Assembly (NCBI GenBank): GCA_963715445.1
Contig: OY970240.1
Span: 1,860,001-1,924,000, forward strand
Source of the DNA: JAAYBF01 sp963715445
GTDB taxonomy: Bacteria > Actinomycetota > Thermoleophilia > Solirubrobacterales > Thermoleophilaceae
Direction: 5' to 3'
Length of the DNA stretch: 64,000 nucleotides
Shown one piece after another: positions 1 to 7,308 of the stretch. The notes under the pieces are model-generated. The model did not search any database and had not been told where the DNA came from. It saw nothing but the letters and a program-made list of their open reading frames with translations. Position 1 is the stretch's first letter. The number at the start of each line of letters is the position of its first letter. Position numbers and translations under genes: made by a program.

Positions 1-672
1 TTGCCGCCAGAACGCGGTGCGATCGACCGGCGCGGGGCGGAAGATCTTGGAGTCGAAGCCGTTGGGCACCACCACGCAGGCGTCGCGCTCCACGCCGAGC
101 AGCTCGACGGCCCGCTCGACCTGGCTGTGGGTGAGCACGATCAGCCGCTCGCACTCGCGCGCCCAACGCCGCATCCGCCGCCCCCACGCATCGGCGTGCG
201 GCCAGCTGGAGGGAGCACCCTCGGCGATCCGCTCGAGCATCAGCAGCTCGGTGCCGTGCAGATGGCCCACCACCGGCACCTCGGGAGCGACCCGTCTCGC
301 GGCCTCGTTGAGGGGCGTCAGGTGGTGCAGGTGCAGTACGTCGGCCTGCGCGGCGCCGGCGTCTTCGAGCGCCTTCGCCCAGGCGGCGACGTGCTCGCAG
401 TAGGCGTCGTCGTCCAAGCGCGCGAAGCACGCGTCCCGTGCGCCGGGGCGATCCTCGTAGGAGGGGTGCATCGGCGCGTCACCCGCGTCGAAGTCCACCG
501 CCCGCACGTCGAGGCCGGAGTAGAAGGCGCGCGCGTCGCCCAGCCCGCCGCCAAGGGAGCCGGACAGCACGGTCACGTCCCAGCCCTGGGCCGGAAGCTC
601 GTGGGCCAGCGAGCGCGCCACCTGGGCCGAGCCTCCTCTGGGAAAGAAGAGGAGTCCGGTGAGAACGCGCAT
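1..672 (-). CDS. GT4-family glycosyltransferase (3' end beyond window)
   Basis: The frame is still open at the left edge, so only the first 224 residues are present. They form the acceptor-binding half of a GT-B fold glycosyltransferase. A glycine-rich loop (RGGSAQ, residues 12-17) follows the first beta strand. HLHHLTPLNEAARR lies near 114-127, HLHGTEL at 137-143, VLTHSQ at 179-184 and VVPNGFD at 201-207; this spacing is typical of family GT4 enzymes that move sugars from nucleotide donors to lipids or glycans in the cytoplasm. The donor-binding C-terminal half is not visible, so the substrate cannot be named. The ATG at 672 is preceded by a TACAGT hexamer eight bases away and no ribosome binding site, suggesting a leaderless message. 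Confidence 0.85.
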   Translation of the reverse strand, partial: MRVLTGLLFFPRGGSAQVARSLAHELPAQGWDVTVLSGSLGGGLGDARAFYSGLDVRAVDFDAGDAPMHPSYEDRPGARDACFARLDDDAYCEHVAAWAKALEDAGAAQADVLHLHHLTPLNEAARRVAPEVPVVGHLHGTELLMLERIAEGAPSSWPHADAWGRRMRRWARECERLIVLTHSQVERAVELLGVERDACVVVPNGFDSKIFRPAPVDRTAFWRQ

Positions 673-680
673 CGCAGACC

Positions 681-686
681 ACTGTA
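681..686 (-). promoter_or_regulatory. -10 element of the glycosyltransferase gene
   Basis: On the minus strand the hexamer reads TACAGT and ends eight bases before the ATG at 672. The short distance and lack of a Shine-Dalgarno suggest transcription starts at or next to the start codon. Confidence 0.5.
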
Positions 687-720
687 TCCCCGCAGGGGAG
701 CGCGCAAACCCGCGAGGGCC

Positions 721-1524
721 TCAGCGTGGGGCGAACACGAGCGCGGTGGCGATCGCACGACCGCCGGGCAGCTTCACTCCGTGGGACTCGCGCGGGGTGT
801 TGCGCAGGCGCCCGCCGCAGACGAGTGAGGTCGAGCCGCCGCCGTCGAGGTTCAGCGCCTCGCGGGCGCCGAGATCGAGCAGCGCCTGGGTGAGCTCTTC
901 GAGGGTGAGGCCCGCCTCGTCGTCGGCGCGGCCGTCGCAGGCGAGCGCGAACAGACGCTCGCCATCGCATCCGAGCGCGGCGCGGGGGTACCGCCCGACG
1001 GAGATGTCGGAGTCGAACTGCGCGGCACCCGCGGAGAAGCCCTCGCCCTCGTCCCCGGCGGCCCTCCCTTCGCGCACGAGCAGCGGGCCGGCCTGCAGCA
1101 GGTCACCCTCGGCGTTAGCCGGGAGCTCGTCGCGACGGGCGATGCGAACCTCACCGGCTCTCACGTGGACGCAGGCGCGCCGCGCGCCCCAGGGCGCGGT
1201 GAAGGGGATGGAGTCGCGCGCGACTCCGTGCGTGCGCACCTCGCCGAGAGGAACGCCCACGGGGGAGGAGCCGGCCCGCTCCGGCGCGGACCGAACGTAG
1301 AAACCGCCGACGACCGCCTCCTCCACCTGCTCCGCCCCGCACCAGGCCTCGAGAGGGGTCAGGCCGGGCAGCAGCTGGACGCGCAGCTCCACCTCGTCCA
1401 GCGGGTACGTGGCTACGTGCAGGGTGGTCCGAGCACCGTCGCCGAGCGTCAGGCGCAGGCGCTCCAAGTGAGCCGGCGGCTGCGCCTCGCGTGCATCGGG
1501 CTGGCGCTCTGGTGGAGGGAGCAT
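721..1524 (-). CDS. phosphodiester glycosidase (NAGPA-domain) family protein
   Basis: This 267-residue protein carries the hallmark of the phosphodiester glycosidase (NAGPA/DUF2233) family: LNLDGGGSTSLV at about 224-235, followed by GGRLRNTPRE and a terminal beta strand. In this family the acidic and glycine-rich loop contributes to cleavage of GlcNAc-phosphodiester bonds, and bacterial members are often linked to exopolysaccharide or wall glycan metabolism. No signal peptide is obvious at the ATG at 1524; the first 20 residues are proline and arginine rich, so the true start may lie further in. It follows the glycosyltransferase on the same strand after a 48-base gap reading in transcription order, so a shared glycan role is reasonable but inferred. 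Confidence 0.75.
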   Translation of the reverse strand: MLPPPERQPDAREAQPPAHLERLRLTLGDGARTTLHVATYPLDEVELRVQLLPGLTPLEAWCGAEQVEEAVVGGFYVRSAPERAGSSPVGVPLGEVRTHGVARDSIPFTAPWGARRACVHVRAGEVRIARRDELPANAEGDLLQAGPLLVREGRAAGDEGEGFSAGAAQFDSDISVGRYPRAALGCDGERLFALACDGRADDEAGLTLEELTQALLDLGAREALNLDGGGSTSLVCGGRLRNTPRESHGVKLPGGRAIATALVFAPR

Positions 1525-1601
1525 GGCGCTGGGAACATCGCCTACTGGGGCCGCGTCAATGTGAAGGTAACGTGACCGGCGGTCTTTCCGCCACTATCGG
1601 G

Positions 1602-2432
1602 TCAGGCGGGCCAGTCCTCCACGAAGAGGTCGAGCGCGAGCTCGCCGCCCTCGGCGGCCGCGTAGCGGCTCAGGTCGGTGACGCCCGCGTCCGTGAGCAC
1701 CTCGTCGTCCATGAAGGTCTTGCCCGACGCCGTCCCGGGCTCTTGACGCAGGATCTCGAAGGCCGCGTCGGCCACGATCTCGGGGGTGCGGCTCGCGGCC
1801 ATCGCGGTATCGCCGCCGAGCAGGTTCTGCACGGCGGCCGTGGCGATCAGGGTGCGCGGCCACAGGCAGTTGGCGGCGATCGTCGGCTCGTCGGCGGCGA
1901 CGCCGAGCGTGATCATCGTCATGCCGAACTTCGACACCGTGTAGGCGGAGTGCCCTTTCAGCCAGCGCTCGTTCAGCGAGAGCGGCGGGCTCAGCGTCAA
2001 GACGTGGGCGTGGCCGGACTCGCGCAGGTGGGGGAGGCACGCACGCGTGAGCACGAACGTCCCGCGCGTGTTGATGTCGAGCATCAGGTCGTAGCGCTTC
2101 GGGGGCAGGTCGCCCATCGGGGCGAGGTTGATCGCCGATGCGTTGTTCACGCAGATGTCGATCCCGCCGAAGCGCTCCACCGCCTGCTCCACGGCCTTGG
2201 CCACCTGGTCCTCGTCACGCACGTCGCCGAGGATCGGCAGCGCGTTGCCGCCCGCCGCCTCGATCTCCTCGGCAGCGGTGTGGATCGTGCCCGGCAGCTT
2301 GGGGTGGGGCGTGTCGGTCTTCGCCATGAAGGCGACGTTCGCCCCCTCGCCCGCCAGCCGCAAGGCGATCGCCAGCCCGATGCCCCGGCTGCCGCCGGAC
2401 ATGAAAACGGTCTTGTCAGTGAAGAGGCCCAT
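1602..2432 (-). CDS. SDR family oxidoreductase (HSDL2-like)
   Basis: The 276-residue protein is a classical-size short-chain dehydrogenase. The cofactor loop GGSRGIG is at residues 13-19, NNAS at 96-99 and the catalytic YTVSK at 164-168, with Ser148 in the expected position. The insertion after the first helix (DTPHPKLPGTIH, 40-51) and the pattern LSPPLSLNERW resemble the SDR subgroup that includes human HSDL2, whose substrates are poorly defined. The N-terminus fits: the dinucleotide fold starts eight residues in. A TAGGCT -10 hexamer lies ten bases upstream. The next gene on the same strand is the SnoaL-like protein, transcribed from its own promoter. Confidence 0.85.
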   Translation of the reverse strand: MGLFTDKTVFMSGGSRGIGLAIALRLAGEGANVAFMAKTDTPHPKLPGTIHTAAEEIEAAGGNALPILGDVRDEDQVAKAVEQAVERFGGIDICVNNASAINLAPMGDLPPKRYDLMLDINTRGTFVLTRACLPHLRESGHAHVLTLSPPLSLNERWLKGHSAYTVSKFGMTMITLGVAADEPTIAANCLWPRTLIATAAVQNLLGGDTAMAASRTPEIVADAAFEILRQEPGTASGKTFMDDEVLTDAGVTDLSRYAAAEGGELALDLFVEDWPA

Positions 2433-2442
2433 TGTGCGCGGC

Positions 2443-2448
2443 AGCCTA
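2443..2448 (-). promoter_or_regulatory. -10 element of the HSDL2-like SDR gene
   Basis: TAGGCT on the minus strand, ten bases before the ATG at 2432, in the 63-base gap after the SnoaL-like gene. Confidence 0.45.
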
Positions 2449-2495
2449 TGGCTTGCCTCGCTCCGCCGCCCGGCGGGGCGAGCGTCAGGCCGGTC

Positions 2496-2930
2496 TCAGT
2501 CGAGCAGGCCGACCTGGCGCAGGATCGAGACCGAGTCCGAGTACACGTCCTTGCGCTTGATCAGCCCCTCCTCGAAGGGGATCACGTCGAGGCCGTCCCA
2601 GCTGACCTCGCGGCCGGTCGGAGGCGCCTCGAGGTCGCCGCGCCGCATGGTGTTGACGTGCGTGGCGGTGGCCGTCCACTCCTGCACGACGAGCCCTTCG
2701 CGGATGTAGAGGCGCCGCGTGGTGAACTCCATGCCGGGCCAGCTGCTGAAGATGCGCTCGATGTGCTCGCGCACCTCCTCGCCCTGTGCCGATTCGCCGG
2801 CGGTGTGGTTGTGGAAGACCATGTCCGGGGCGTGCATCGCCATCGCCGCGTCGACGTCCTGCGCATTCCACGCCGCGTTGTATGCATCGATCGCCTCGGT
2901 GAGGGCTTCGATGCCGTCTCGTTCGCTCAT
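2496..2930 (-). CDS. SnoaL-like / NTF2-fold ester cyclase family protein
   Basis: This 144-residue protein matches the SnoaL-like polyketide cyclase/NTF2 superfamily in size and layout: an N-terminal helix with YNAAWNAQDVDAAM, then MHAPDMVFHNH, a helix EEVREHIERIF, the strand FTTRRLYIREGLVVQEWTAT and a C-terminal VSWDGLDVIPFEEGLI. Proteins of this kind form a small alpha+beta barrel that can bind hydrophobic ligands or act as cyclases and isomerases. Catalytic identity cannot be told from sequence. It is divergent from the HxlR gene, with a 77-base intergenic region holding back-to-back promoters. The -10 hexamer TAGAGT lies six bases before the ATG. Confidence 0.75.
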   Translation of the reverse strand: MSERDGIEALTEAIDAYNAAWNAQDVDAAMAMHAPDMVFHNHTAGESAQGEEVREHIERIFSSWPGMEFTTRRLYIREGLVVQEWTATATHVNTMRRGDLEAPPTGREVSWDGLDVIPFEEGLIKRKDVYSDSVSILRQVGLLD

Positions 2931-2936
2931 CGGCCG

Positions 2937-2942
2937 ACTCTA
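2937..2942 (-). promoter_or_regulatory. -10 element of the SnoaL-like gene
   Basis: TAGAGT on the minus strand, six bases before the ATG at 2930; no Shine-Dalgarno follows, so a leaderless start is likely. Confidence 0.5.
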
Positions 2943-2975
2943 GCCCGAGGTGAAAACGCAGGCCGGCGATTCTGG

Positions 2976-3001
2976 GTAGCGCATAGCAACGCAGCTACTA
3001 T
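2976..3001 (+). promoter_or_regulatory. HxlR promoter with candidate operator
   Basis: A TACTAT hexamer (2996-3001) ends six bases before the GTG of the HxlR gene. It overlaps an inverted repeat with arms GTAGC at 2976-2980 and GCTAC at 2994-2998; a nested one has TAGC at 2984 and GCTA at 2994. HxlR-family proteins bind such dyads near their own promoters, so this is a plausible autoregulatory site that could also affect the divergent SnoaL-like gene. Confidence 0.4.
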
Positions 3002-3007
3002 GGGGGC

Positions 3008-3481
3008 GTGGAGTTCGACCGTCGCCGGTACAGCTCGGCCAACTGCTCGATCGCGGGGACGCTCGAGCTGATCGGCGAGCGCTGGACGCTGCTGATCATG
3101 CGCGAGGCCTTCTACGGGCTCAGGCGCTTCGAAGAGATCCAGCAGGCGGTGGGATGCGCGCGGAACCTGCTCAGCGCCCGTCTCGCGACGCTCGTGGAGC
3201 ACGACATCCTCAGACGCGAGCCCTACCGCGAGCCGGGCAGCCGCCAGCGCTACGAGTACCGCCTGACCGAGAAGGGGAAGGATCTGTTCCCGATCGTCGT
3301 AGCGCTGATGGACTGGGGCGACCGCTGGGCGATCGGGTCCGAGGGGCCGCTGGTGGAGATCCGCCACCGCGGCTGCGACGCCCCGGTGCATGCCGGCTTG
3401 CGGTGCGACAACGGTCACGCCGACCTGACCGCGCGGGACACCTACGCGGCGCCCGGCGAGGGCGCCCGCCTGGCCGGCTGA
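3008..3481 (+). CDS. HxlR family winged-helix transcriptional regulator
   Basis: The 157-residue product has the HxlR/MarR-like DUF24 winged helix: a Cys at residue 13 near the N-terminus (SANCSIAGTLELIGERWTLL), the LLIMREAFYG helix, the recognition region CARNLLSARLATLVEHDIL and the wing YEYRLTEKGKDLFPIV. The N-terminal Cys in this family often senses oxidants or aldehydes. After the winged helix there is a short tail with RHRGCDAPVHAGLRCDNGH, which resembles a small metal-binding or zinc-ribbon-like extension. Start is the GTG six bases after a TACTAT hexamer. The following gene on the same strand is an MFS exporter, the usual kind of HxlR target. Confidence 0.85.
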   Translation: MEFDRRRYSSANCSIAGTLELIGERWTLLIMREAFYGLRRFEEIQQAVGCARNLLSARLATLVEHDILRREPYREPGSRQRYEYRLTEKGKDLFPIVVALMDWGDRWAIGSEGPLVEIRHRGCDAPVHAGLRCDNGHADLTARDTYAAPGEGARLAG

Positions 3482-3487
3482 GCGCTC

Positions 3488-3512
3488 GCTCGGCTCGCTC
3501 CGCGAGCCGAGC
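3488..3512 (+). terminator. hairpin between HxlR and MFS genes
   Basis: Perfect ten-base arms (3488-3497 and 3503-3512, GCTCGGCTCG against CGAGCCGAGC) enclose a five-base loop seven bases after the HxlR stop codon. There is no T tract, so termination or attenuation is a guess. Confidence 0.4.
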
Positions 3513-3576
3513 ACTCACGTTGCGTAACCTGCTTGGCTGATCCCGCGTCCCCCCGCCTGAAGGAGGCAGCAGCACG

Positions 3577-5043
3577 ATGACGACACCTGAGAACGGCCAC
3601 TCCAAGTGGCTGGCGCTGGCGCTCCTCGCGATGACCCAGTTCGTGATCGTCCTCGACGCCTCGATCGTGAACGTCGCGCTCCCCTCGATCGGCGAGGACC
3701 TCCACTTCTCGCAGGAGAACCTGTCCTGGGTCGTCAACGCCTACACGCTGACCTTCGGCGGCTTCCTGCTGCTCGGCGGCCGCCTGGCCGACCTGCTCGG
3801 CCGCCGGCGCATGTTCATCGTCGGCCTCCTGCTCTTCGGCATCGCGTCCCTGGCCGGCGGGCTGTCCGCGAGCGAGGGCCAGCTGATCGCCGCCAGGGCG
3901 ATCCAGGGCCTCGGCGCCGCCCTCATCTCACCCGCGGCGCTCTCGATCGTGACCACCACCTTCAGCGACGGAGCCGAGCGCAACAAGGCCCTCGGCGTGT
4001 GGGGCGCCGTCGCCGGCGCGGGTGGCGCCGCGGGCGTTCTGCTCGGCGGAGTCCTGACCGAGTTCCTGGGCTGGGAGTGGGTGCTCTGGGTGAACGTCCC
4101 GATCGCACTGGTCGCGGCGGGCCTCGCTCCGCGCCTGCTGCTCGAGAGCCGGCATCCCACTGCCACCTCCTTCGACATTCCCGGAGCGGTGTCCGTCACG
4201 GCCGGCCTCGCCCTGCTCGTCTACGGGCTCGTGAACACCGTCGACGTCGGCTGGGGCTCCGGCGAGACGCTCGCGATCCTCGGCGGGGCGATCGCGCTGC
4301 TGCTGGTGTTCGTGACGATCGAGTCGCGCGCCGAGCATCCGCTGATGCCGTTCTCGATCTTCCGCCTGCGCACGCTCACGGGCGCCAACGTCGTCGGGCT
4401 GCTGGTGGGCATGTCGCTCTTCTCGATGTTCTTCTTCATCTCGCTCTACGTCCAGCAGGTGCTGGGCTACGAGCCGCTGAAGGCGGGCCTCGCATACGTG
4501 CCGCTGAGCCTCCTGATCATCCTGAGCGCCGGTGCCGCCTCGCAGCTGGTGACCCGTGTGGGGTTCAAGGCTCCCCTGATCGCCGGCATGCTGCTGATCT
4601 CGGTCGGGCTGCTGTGGTTCTCGCGTGTCTCGGCGCCCGGCGGCAGCTATGTCGGCGACGTGCTGTTCCCCTCGATGATCGTCGCGGTCGGGCTCGGCTT
4701 CGCCTTCGTGCCCGTCACGATCGCGGCCGTCACCGGCACCCGCCCGGAGGAGGCAGGCCTGGCCTCGGGCCTGATCAACACCTCGCAGCAGGTCGGTGGC
4801 GCCCTGGGGCTCGCGATCGCGGCGACAGTCGCCAACTCGACGACGGCCGACGTCCTCGCCTCGGGCAGCGCCAACCGCCTGGCGGCGCTCAACGAGGGGT
4901 TCCAGGACGCGTTCCTCGTGTGCGCCGGCTTCGGGGTCCTCGGTGCGATCCTCGCGGCGACGCTGATCTCCTCGCGGGACAGCCGCGAGCACGCCGAGGC
5001 CGCTCAGCGCGGCGAGGTCGACCCGATCCCCGCCGCCGGCTGA
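3577..5043 (+). CDS. DHA2-family MFS drug exporter (14 TM segments)
   Basis: The 488-residue protein is an EmrB/QacA-type proton-driven multidrug exporter of the inner membrane. It has the family signature LDASIVNVALPSIG in the first membrane segment, motif A GGRLADLLGRRRMF near 68-81, motif C-like GAVAGAGGAAGVLLGGV, and about 14 hydrophobic segments. A clear AAGGAGG ribosome binding site at 3560-3566 sits ten bases before the ATG, unlike many leaderless neighbours. It lies downstream of the HxlR regulator, which probably controls it. The substrate cannot be predicted. Confidence 0.88.
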   Translation: MTTPENGHSKWLALALLAMTQFVIVLDASIVNVALPSIGEDLHFSQENLSWVVNAYTLTFGGFLLLGGRLADLLGRRRMFIVGLLLFGIASLAGGLSASEGQLIAARAIQGLGAALISPAALSIVTTTFSDGAERNKALGVWGAVAGAGGAAGVLLGGVLTEFLGWEWVLWVNVPIALVAAGLAPRLLLESRHPTATSFDIPGAVSVTAGLALLVYGLVNTVDVGWGSGETLAILGGAIALLLVFVTIESRAEHPLMPFSIFRLRTLTGANVVGLLVGMSLFSMFFFISLYVQQVLGYEPLKAGLAYVPLSLLIILSAGAASQLVTRVGFKAPLIAGMLLISVGLLWFSRVSAPGGSYVGDVLFPSMIVAVGLGFAFVPVTIAAVTGTRPEEAGLASGLINTSQQVGGALGLAIAATVANSTTADVLASGSANRLAALNEGFQDAFLVCAGFGVLGAILAATLISSRDSREHAEAAQRGEVDPIPAAG

Positions 5044-5160
5044 GCACAGGCCGCCGGCAGCGCCCGCACTGGGGCGCCGCCGGGGGGCCGGCTGTCAAAG
5101 ATGGGCCCCGCCGCTCTTACCCCTCCCTCGTCCCGACCAGGGCTCGAGAGACGAGGCCCG

Positions 5161-5244
5161 CTCGCAGCTCCCACGCTGCGAGGTGCTCCTACCTTCGAGT
5201 CGCGTCAGCTGACGCAGCCCTGACGGATCGATTCGATCCATCAG
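5161..5244. terminator. cluster of three hairpins between convergent genes
   Basis: The 220-base gap between the MFS gene and the convergent ImmA gene holds three dyads. The first has 8-base arms (5161-5168, 5175-5182). The second is the perfect palindrome GCGTCAGCTGACGC (5202-5215). The third has 11-base arms with one mismatch (5220-5230, 5234-5244). They probably act as a bidirectional termination region; no T tract is present. The rest of the gap shows nothing else. Confidence 0.45.
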
Positions 5245-5263
5245 GATCGCCGCGACGCGTCGA

Positions 5264-5905
5264 CTAGTGGACGATGCGCATTCGGCGTTCCATCGCTGCC
5301 GCCGATGCTCCGAACAGCTTGCACATCTGGTCGAAGCGGTCGGGGCGGCCCGCGAGCCGCGAGTAGTGATGGACCATCAGGTACCGGGGCATCAGGATCG
5401 CGGCGGCGAAGTTGTCGGCCTCGGACTCGGGGGCCGGCCGGCGGGGGATCTTGACCTTGACCGGAGGGTCGACCGCCGTGGAGCGGCAGTAGATGTAGGG
5501 GGCTTGGCGGTGCATGCACCAGTGGCCGAGCTCGTGGCTGATCGTGAAGCGCCGGCGCGCCGGCCACGACTGCGACTCGGCGGAGCTGACCCAGATCTCG
5601 CCGCGGTCGGGCAGCAGCAGGCCGGACAGCTGTCCTGAGGAAAGGTCCGGCGCGCCCGGCGCCTGAGAGAGGTCGCGCGCCTCCCGCACGTAGAGGCCGA
5701 AGTGGCTGTCGGCGATGTGCTCGATCGGCACGGGGAGGGCCATGCCGTCCCAGACATAGGGAGAGACCCGCGCCAGCTCGGATGCCGCCAGCGCCTCTAT
5801 TCGCGCGGTCTTCTGGGCCGCCGACTCTCGGGCCTTCGTTCCGCTCCGGTCGGGTTGACGGCGGGTGAGCAGCTCATCCTCCACGGAAGAGGCGATCGAC
5901 CTCAT
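5264..5905 (-). CDS. ImmA/IrrE family zinc metallo-endopeptidase
   Basis: The 213-residue protein has a gluzincin-type zinc site: HELGH at residues 124-128 (in TISHELGHWCMH) and a downstream ESEADNFAAAIL segment whose Glu near 162 would be the third ligand. This is the ImmA/IrrE (COG2856) layout. Known members cleave repressors: ImmA cuts ImmR in ICEBs1 and IrrE cuts DdrO in Deinococcus. The ATG at 5905 overlaps the upstream gene by 32 bases; a GTG at 5884 would shorten it by seven residues. It is the last gene of an operon after a sigma factor and an XRE-like protein, so one of those is the obvious candidate substrate (inference). Confidence 0.85.
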   Translation of the reverse strand: MRSIASSVEDELLTRRQPDRSGTKARESAAQKTARIEALAASELARVSPYVWDGMALPVPIEHIADSHFGLYVREARDLSQAPGAPDLSSGQLSGLLLPDRGEIWVSSAESQSWPARRRFTISHELGHWCMHRQAPYIYCRSTAVDPPVKVKIPRRPAPESEADNFAAAILMPRYLMVHHYSRLAGRPDRFDQMCKLFGASAAAMERRMRIVH

Positions 5906-6518
5906 CCCACTTCCCGGGGTCGGGAGGGGTTGTCGCCTCCGCTGCCGTGGCGGTCTTCGAGGAGCGGCCCTTGGGGCCGGGCGTGCTCGTCCGGGCGAAG
6001 GCGGATGCCGGGACGTCGTCAAGGCCCTCGACGGGGTCGAAGGCCTCTCCGGCCGATCGCAGTCGACCGGCGGTCTCGCCGAGAATCGGGCCGAGCGCCT
6101 GCAGCACCCGGTCGGAGACGCCGTCCGCGCGCAGCGTGCCCTGCTCCATGCCGTGGTAGTAGGCGCCGACCTTCCCGGCCTGCCCCTCTGCCTCGAGGGC
6201 GGAGGCCAGCTGGCTGATCAGCTCGGCGCGGCGCAGCCGGGCGCGGACCCTCAGCCGCGGCAGCAGAGACGGCCACAGCCCGGCCTGGCTGAACATGGAG
6301 CGCTCCATGTTCTCGCCCACCTGGCGCGCCGCCGAGAGGGACAGGGCCTCTTCGTCGTAAGCGCGCCGCGGCTCGGTGATGAGGAAGCGCTCGATGCCTC
6401 TTTCGAGCTGGCTCCGCTGCAGCCCCTCGACCCGCTCGAGGAAGGCCCGCGGGTTGGGCGACTGCCCGCCGCGGAACTCGGTCTTGAACTGCTCGAGGAG
6501 CTGTCGCACGTGTGTCAT
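5874..6518 (-). CDS. XRE-like helix-turn-helix protein, putative partner of ImmA peptidase
   Basis: The 214-residue protein is not one I can name. Residues 1-65 form an amphipathic helical region (LLEQFKTEFRGG, PNPRAFLERVEG, RFLITEPRRAY). Residues 85-148 read like a Cro/C1-type helical bundle: LRVRARLRRAELISQL, then AYYHGMEQGTL, then VSDRVLQALGPILG. A low-complexity linker follows and the chain ends in WDEVDRLFRGG. The start ATG overlaps the sigma-factor stop by four bases (ATGA), so the two are translationally coupled. Position between a sigma factor and an ImmA/IrrE peptidase suggests either a repressor or an anti-sigma factor removed by proteolysis; this is inference. Confidence 0.65.
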   Translation of the reverse strand: MTHVRQLLEQFKTEFRGGQSPNPRAFLERVEGLQRSQLERGIERFLITEPRRAYDEEALSLSAARQVGENMERSMFSQAGLWPSLLPRLRVRARLRRAELISQLASALEAEGQAGKVGAYYHGMEQGTLRADGVSDRVLQALGPILGETAGRLRSAGEAFDPVEGLDDVPASAFARTSTPGPKGRSSKTATAAEATTPPDPGKWDEVDRLFRGG

Positions 6519-7144
6519 CTGCCTATAGAGGGGGTGTTGCCCGTGTCGATGATTCGCCGGACCCGCTTGCGGAAGCGCGATCCGATCTGGTGCACGTTGC
6601 CCGCGGTCTCGCCGGTGCGGGTCGACGCCTCGGCGGCCGAGTACTGGGAGAAGATGTAGAGATCGACGACGGCCCGGTGCGGCTCGCTGAGCTCGCCGTA
6701 GGCGAGCAGGACCGCGTTCCTGAGATCGACGATCGTGCCGTCTTGGGGCTCCACCGAGGGCTCGTCCCCGCGGTTCCCGTTCTCGCCGTCGGACTGCCCG
6801 GGCAGCGGGACGAGCCGGGGCTTGCCTTCCCGGCTGCGGTAGTGCTCGGCGATGCGGCGAGCGAGGATCGTGTGAACCCAAGCGCGGAACTCGCCGACCG
6901 ACTCGCCGTCGAAGGCCGACTTGATAGCGCTCTCCAACGCGTCGGCGGCGACATCCTCGGCGGCCGCTTCGGGCAGCTTGAGCCGGGCGCGTGCGAGCAG
7001 GGTGTCGAAGTACCCGAACACCAGGTGCCGCAGGGCGGCACGAGCCACGTCTGCCTGTCCGGCGGCGCGCCCCTCGCGTATTTGCGCGATGAGCTCATCG
7101 TCGGTGAGTTGCTGCAGTTCATGCTCTTTCAGGTTCCGATACAC
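6515..7144 (-). CDS. sigma-70 family (ECF-like) RNA polymerase sigma factor
   Basis: The 209-residue protein has a region-2-like segment at about 36-108 (LVFGYFDTLLARARLKL, then VGEFRAWVHTILARRIAEHYRS). After an acidic linker it has a region-4 helix-turn-helix at about 143-200 (AYGELSEPHRAVVDLYIF, SAAEASTRTGETAGNVHQI, RFRKRVRRI). It would direct core RNA polymerase to a dedicated promoter set. The start used is the GTG at 7144, chosen because region 2 follows soon after; no ribosome binding site is clear and a start further upstream is possible. It heads a three-gene overlapping operon with an XRE-like protein and an ImmA/IrrE peptidase. Confidence 0.8.
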   Translation of the reverse strand: MYRNLKEHELQQLTDDELIAQIREGRAAGQADVARAALRHLVFGYFDTLLARARLKLPEAAAEDVAADALESAIKSAFDGESVGEFRAWVHTILARRIAEHYRSREGKPRLVPLPGQSDGENGNRGDEPSVEPQDGTIVDLRNAVLLAYGELSEPHRAVVDLYIFSQYSAAEASTRTGETAGNVHQIGSRFRKRVRRIIDTGNTPSIGR

Positions 7145-7267
7145 GCTGTCCAGTAGGTCGTCTGTCGCGGACCGCCGGCAGCTTCTGACGGGGCCTTGTA
7201 AATCCCATCGACCTACAGAACGACGCGTGTCGAGGCTGGTGCTCGGCCTCCGCGCCTGGGGACGAAG

Positions 7268-7295
7268 GGGCGGCCGGCGCTGGCGCCGGCCGCCC
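7268..7295 (-). terminator. GC-rich terminator-like hairpin
   Basis: Perfect 13-base arms (7268-7280 and 7283-7295) with a two-base loop lie just downstream of the Asp-rich protein gene. No T tract follows on the minus strand. It separates that gene from the sigma-factor operon. The remaining bases up to 7144 show no gene. Confidence 0.55.
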
Positions 7296-7308
7296 GCGAT
7301 ACGACGGC

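Noticed and set aside
1491..3071. A 526-codon plus-strand open frame over the SDR and SnoaL-like genes
   Set aside because: Antisense to two clear genes and without any recognisable domain.
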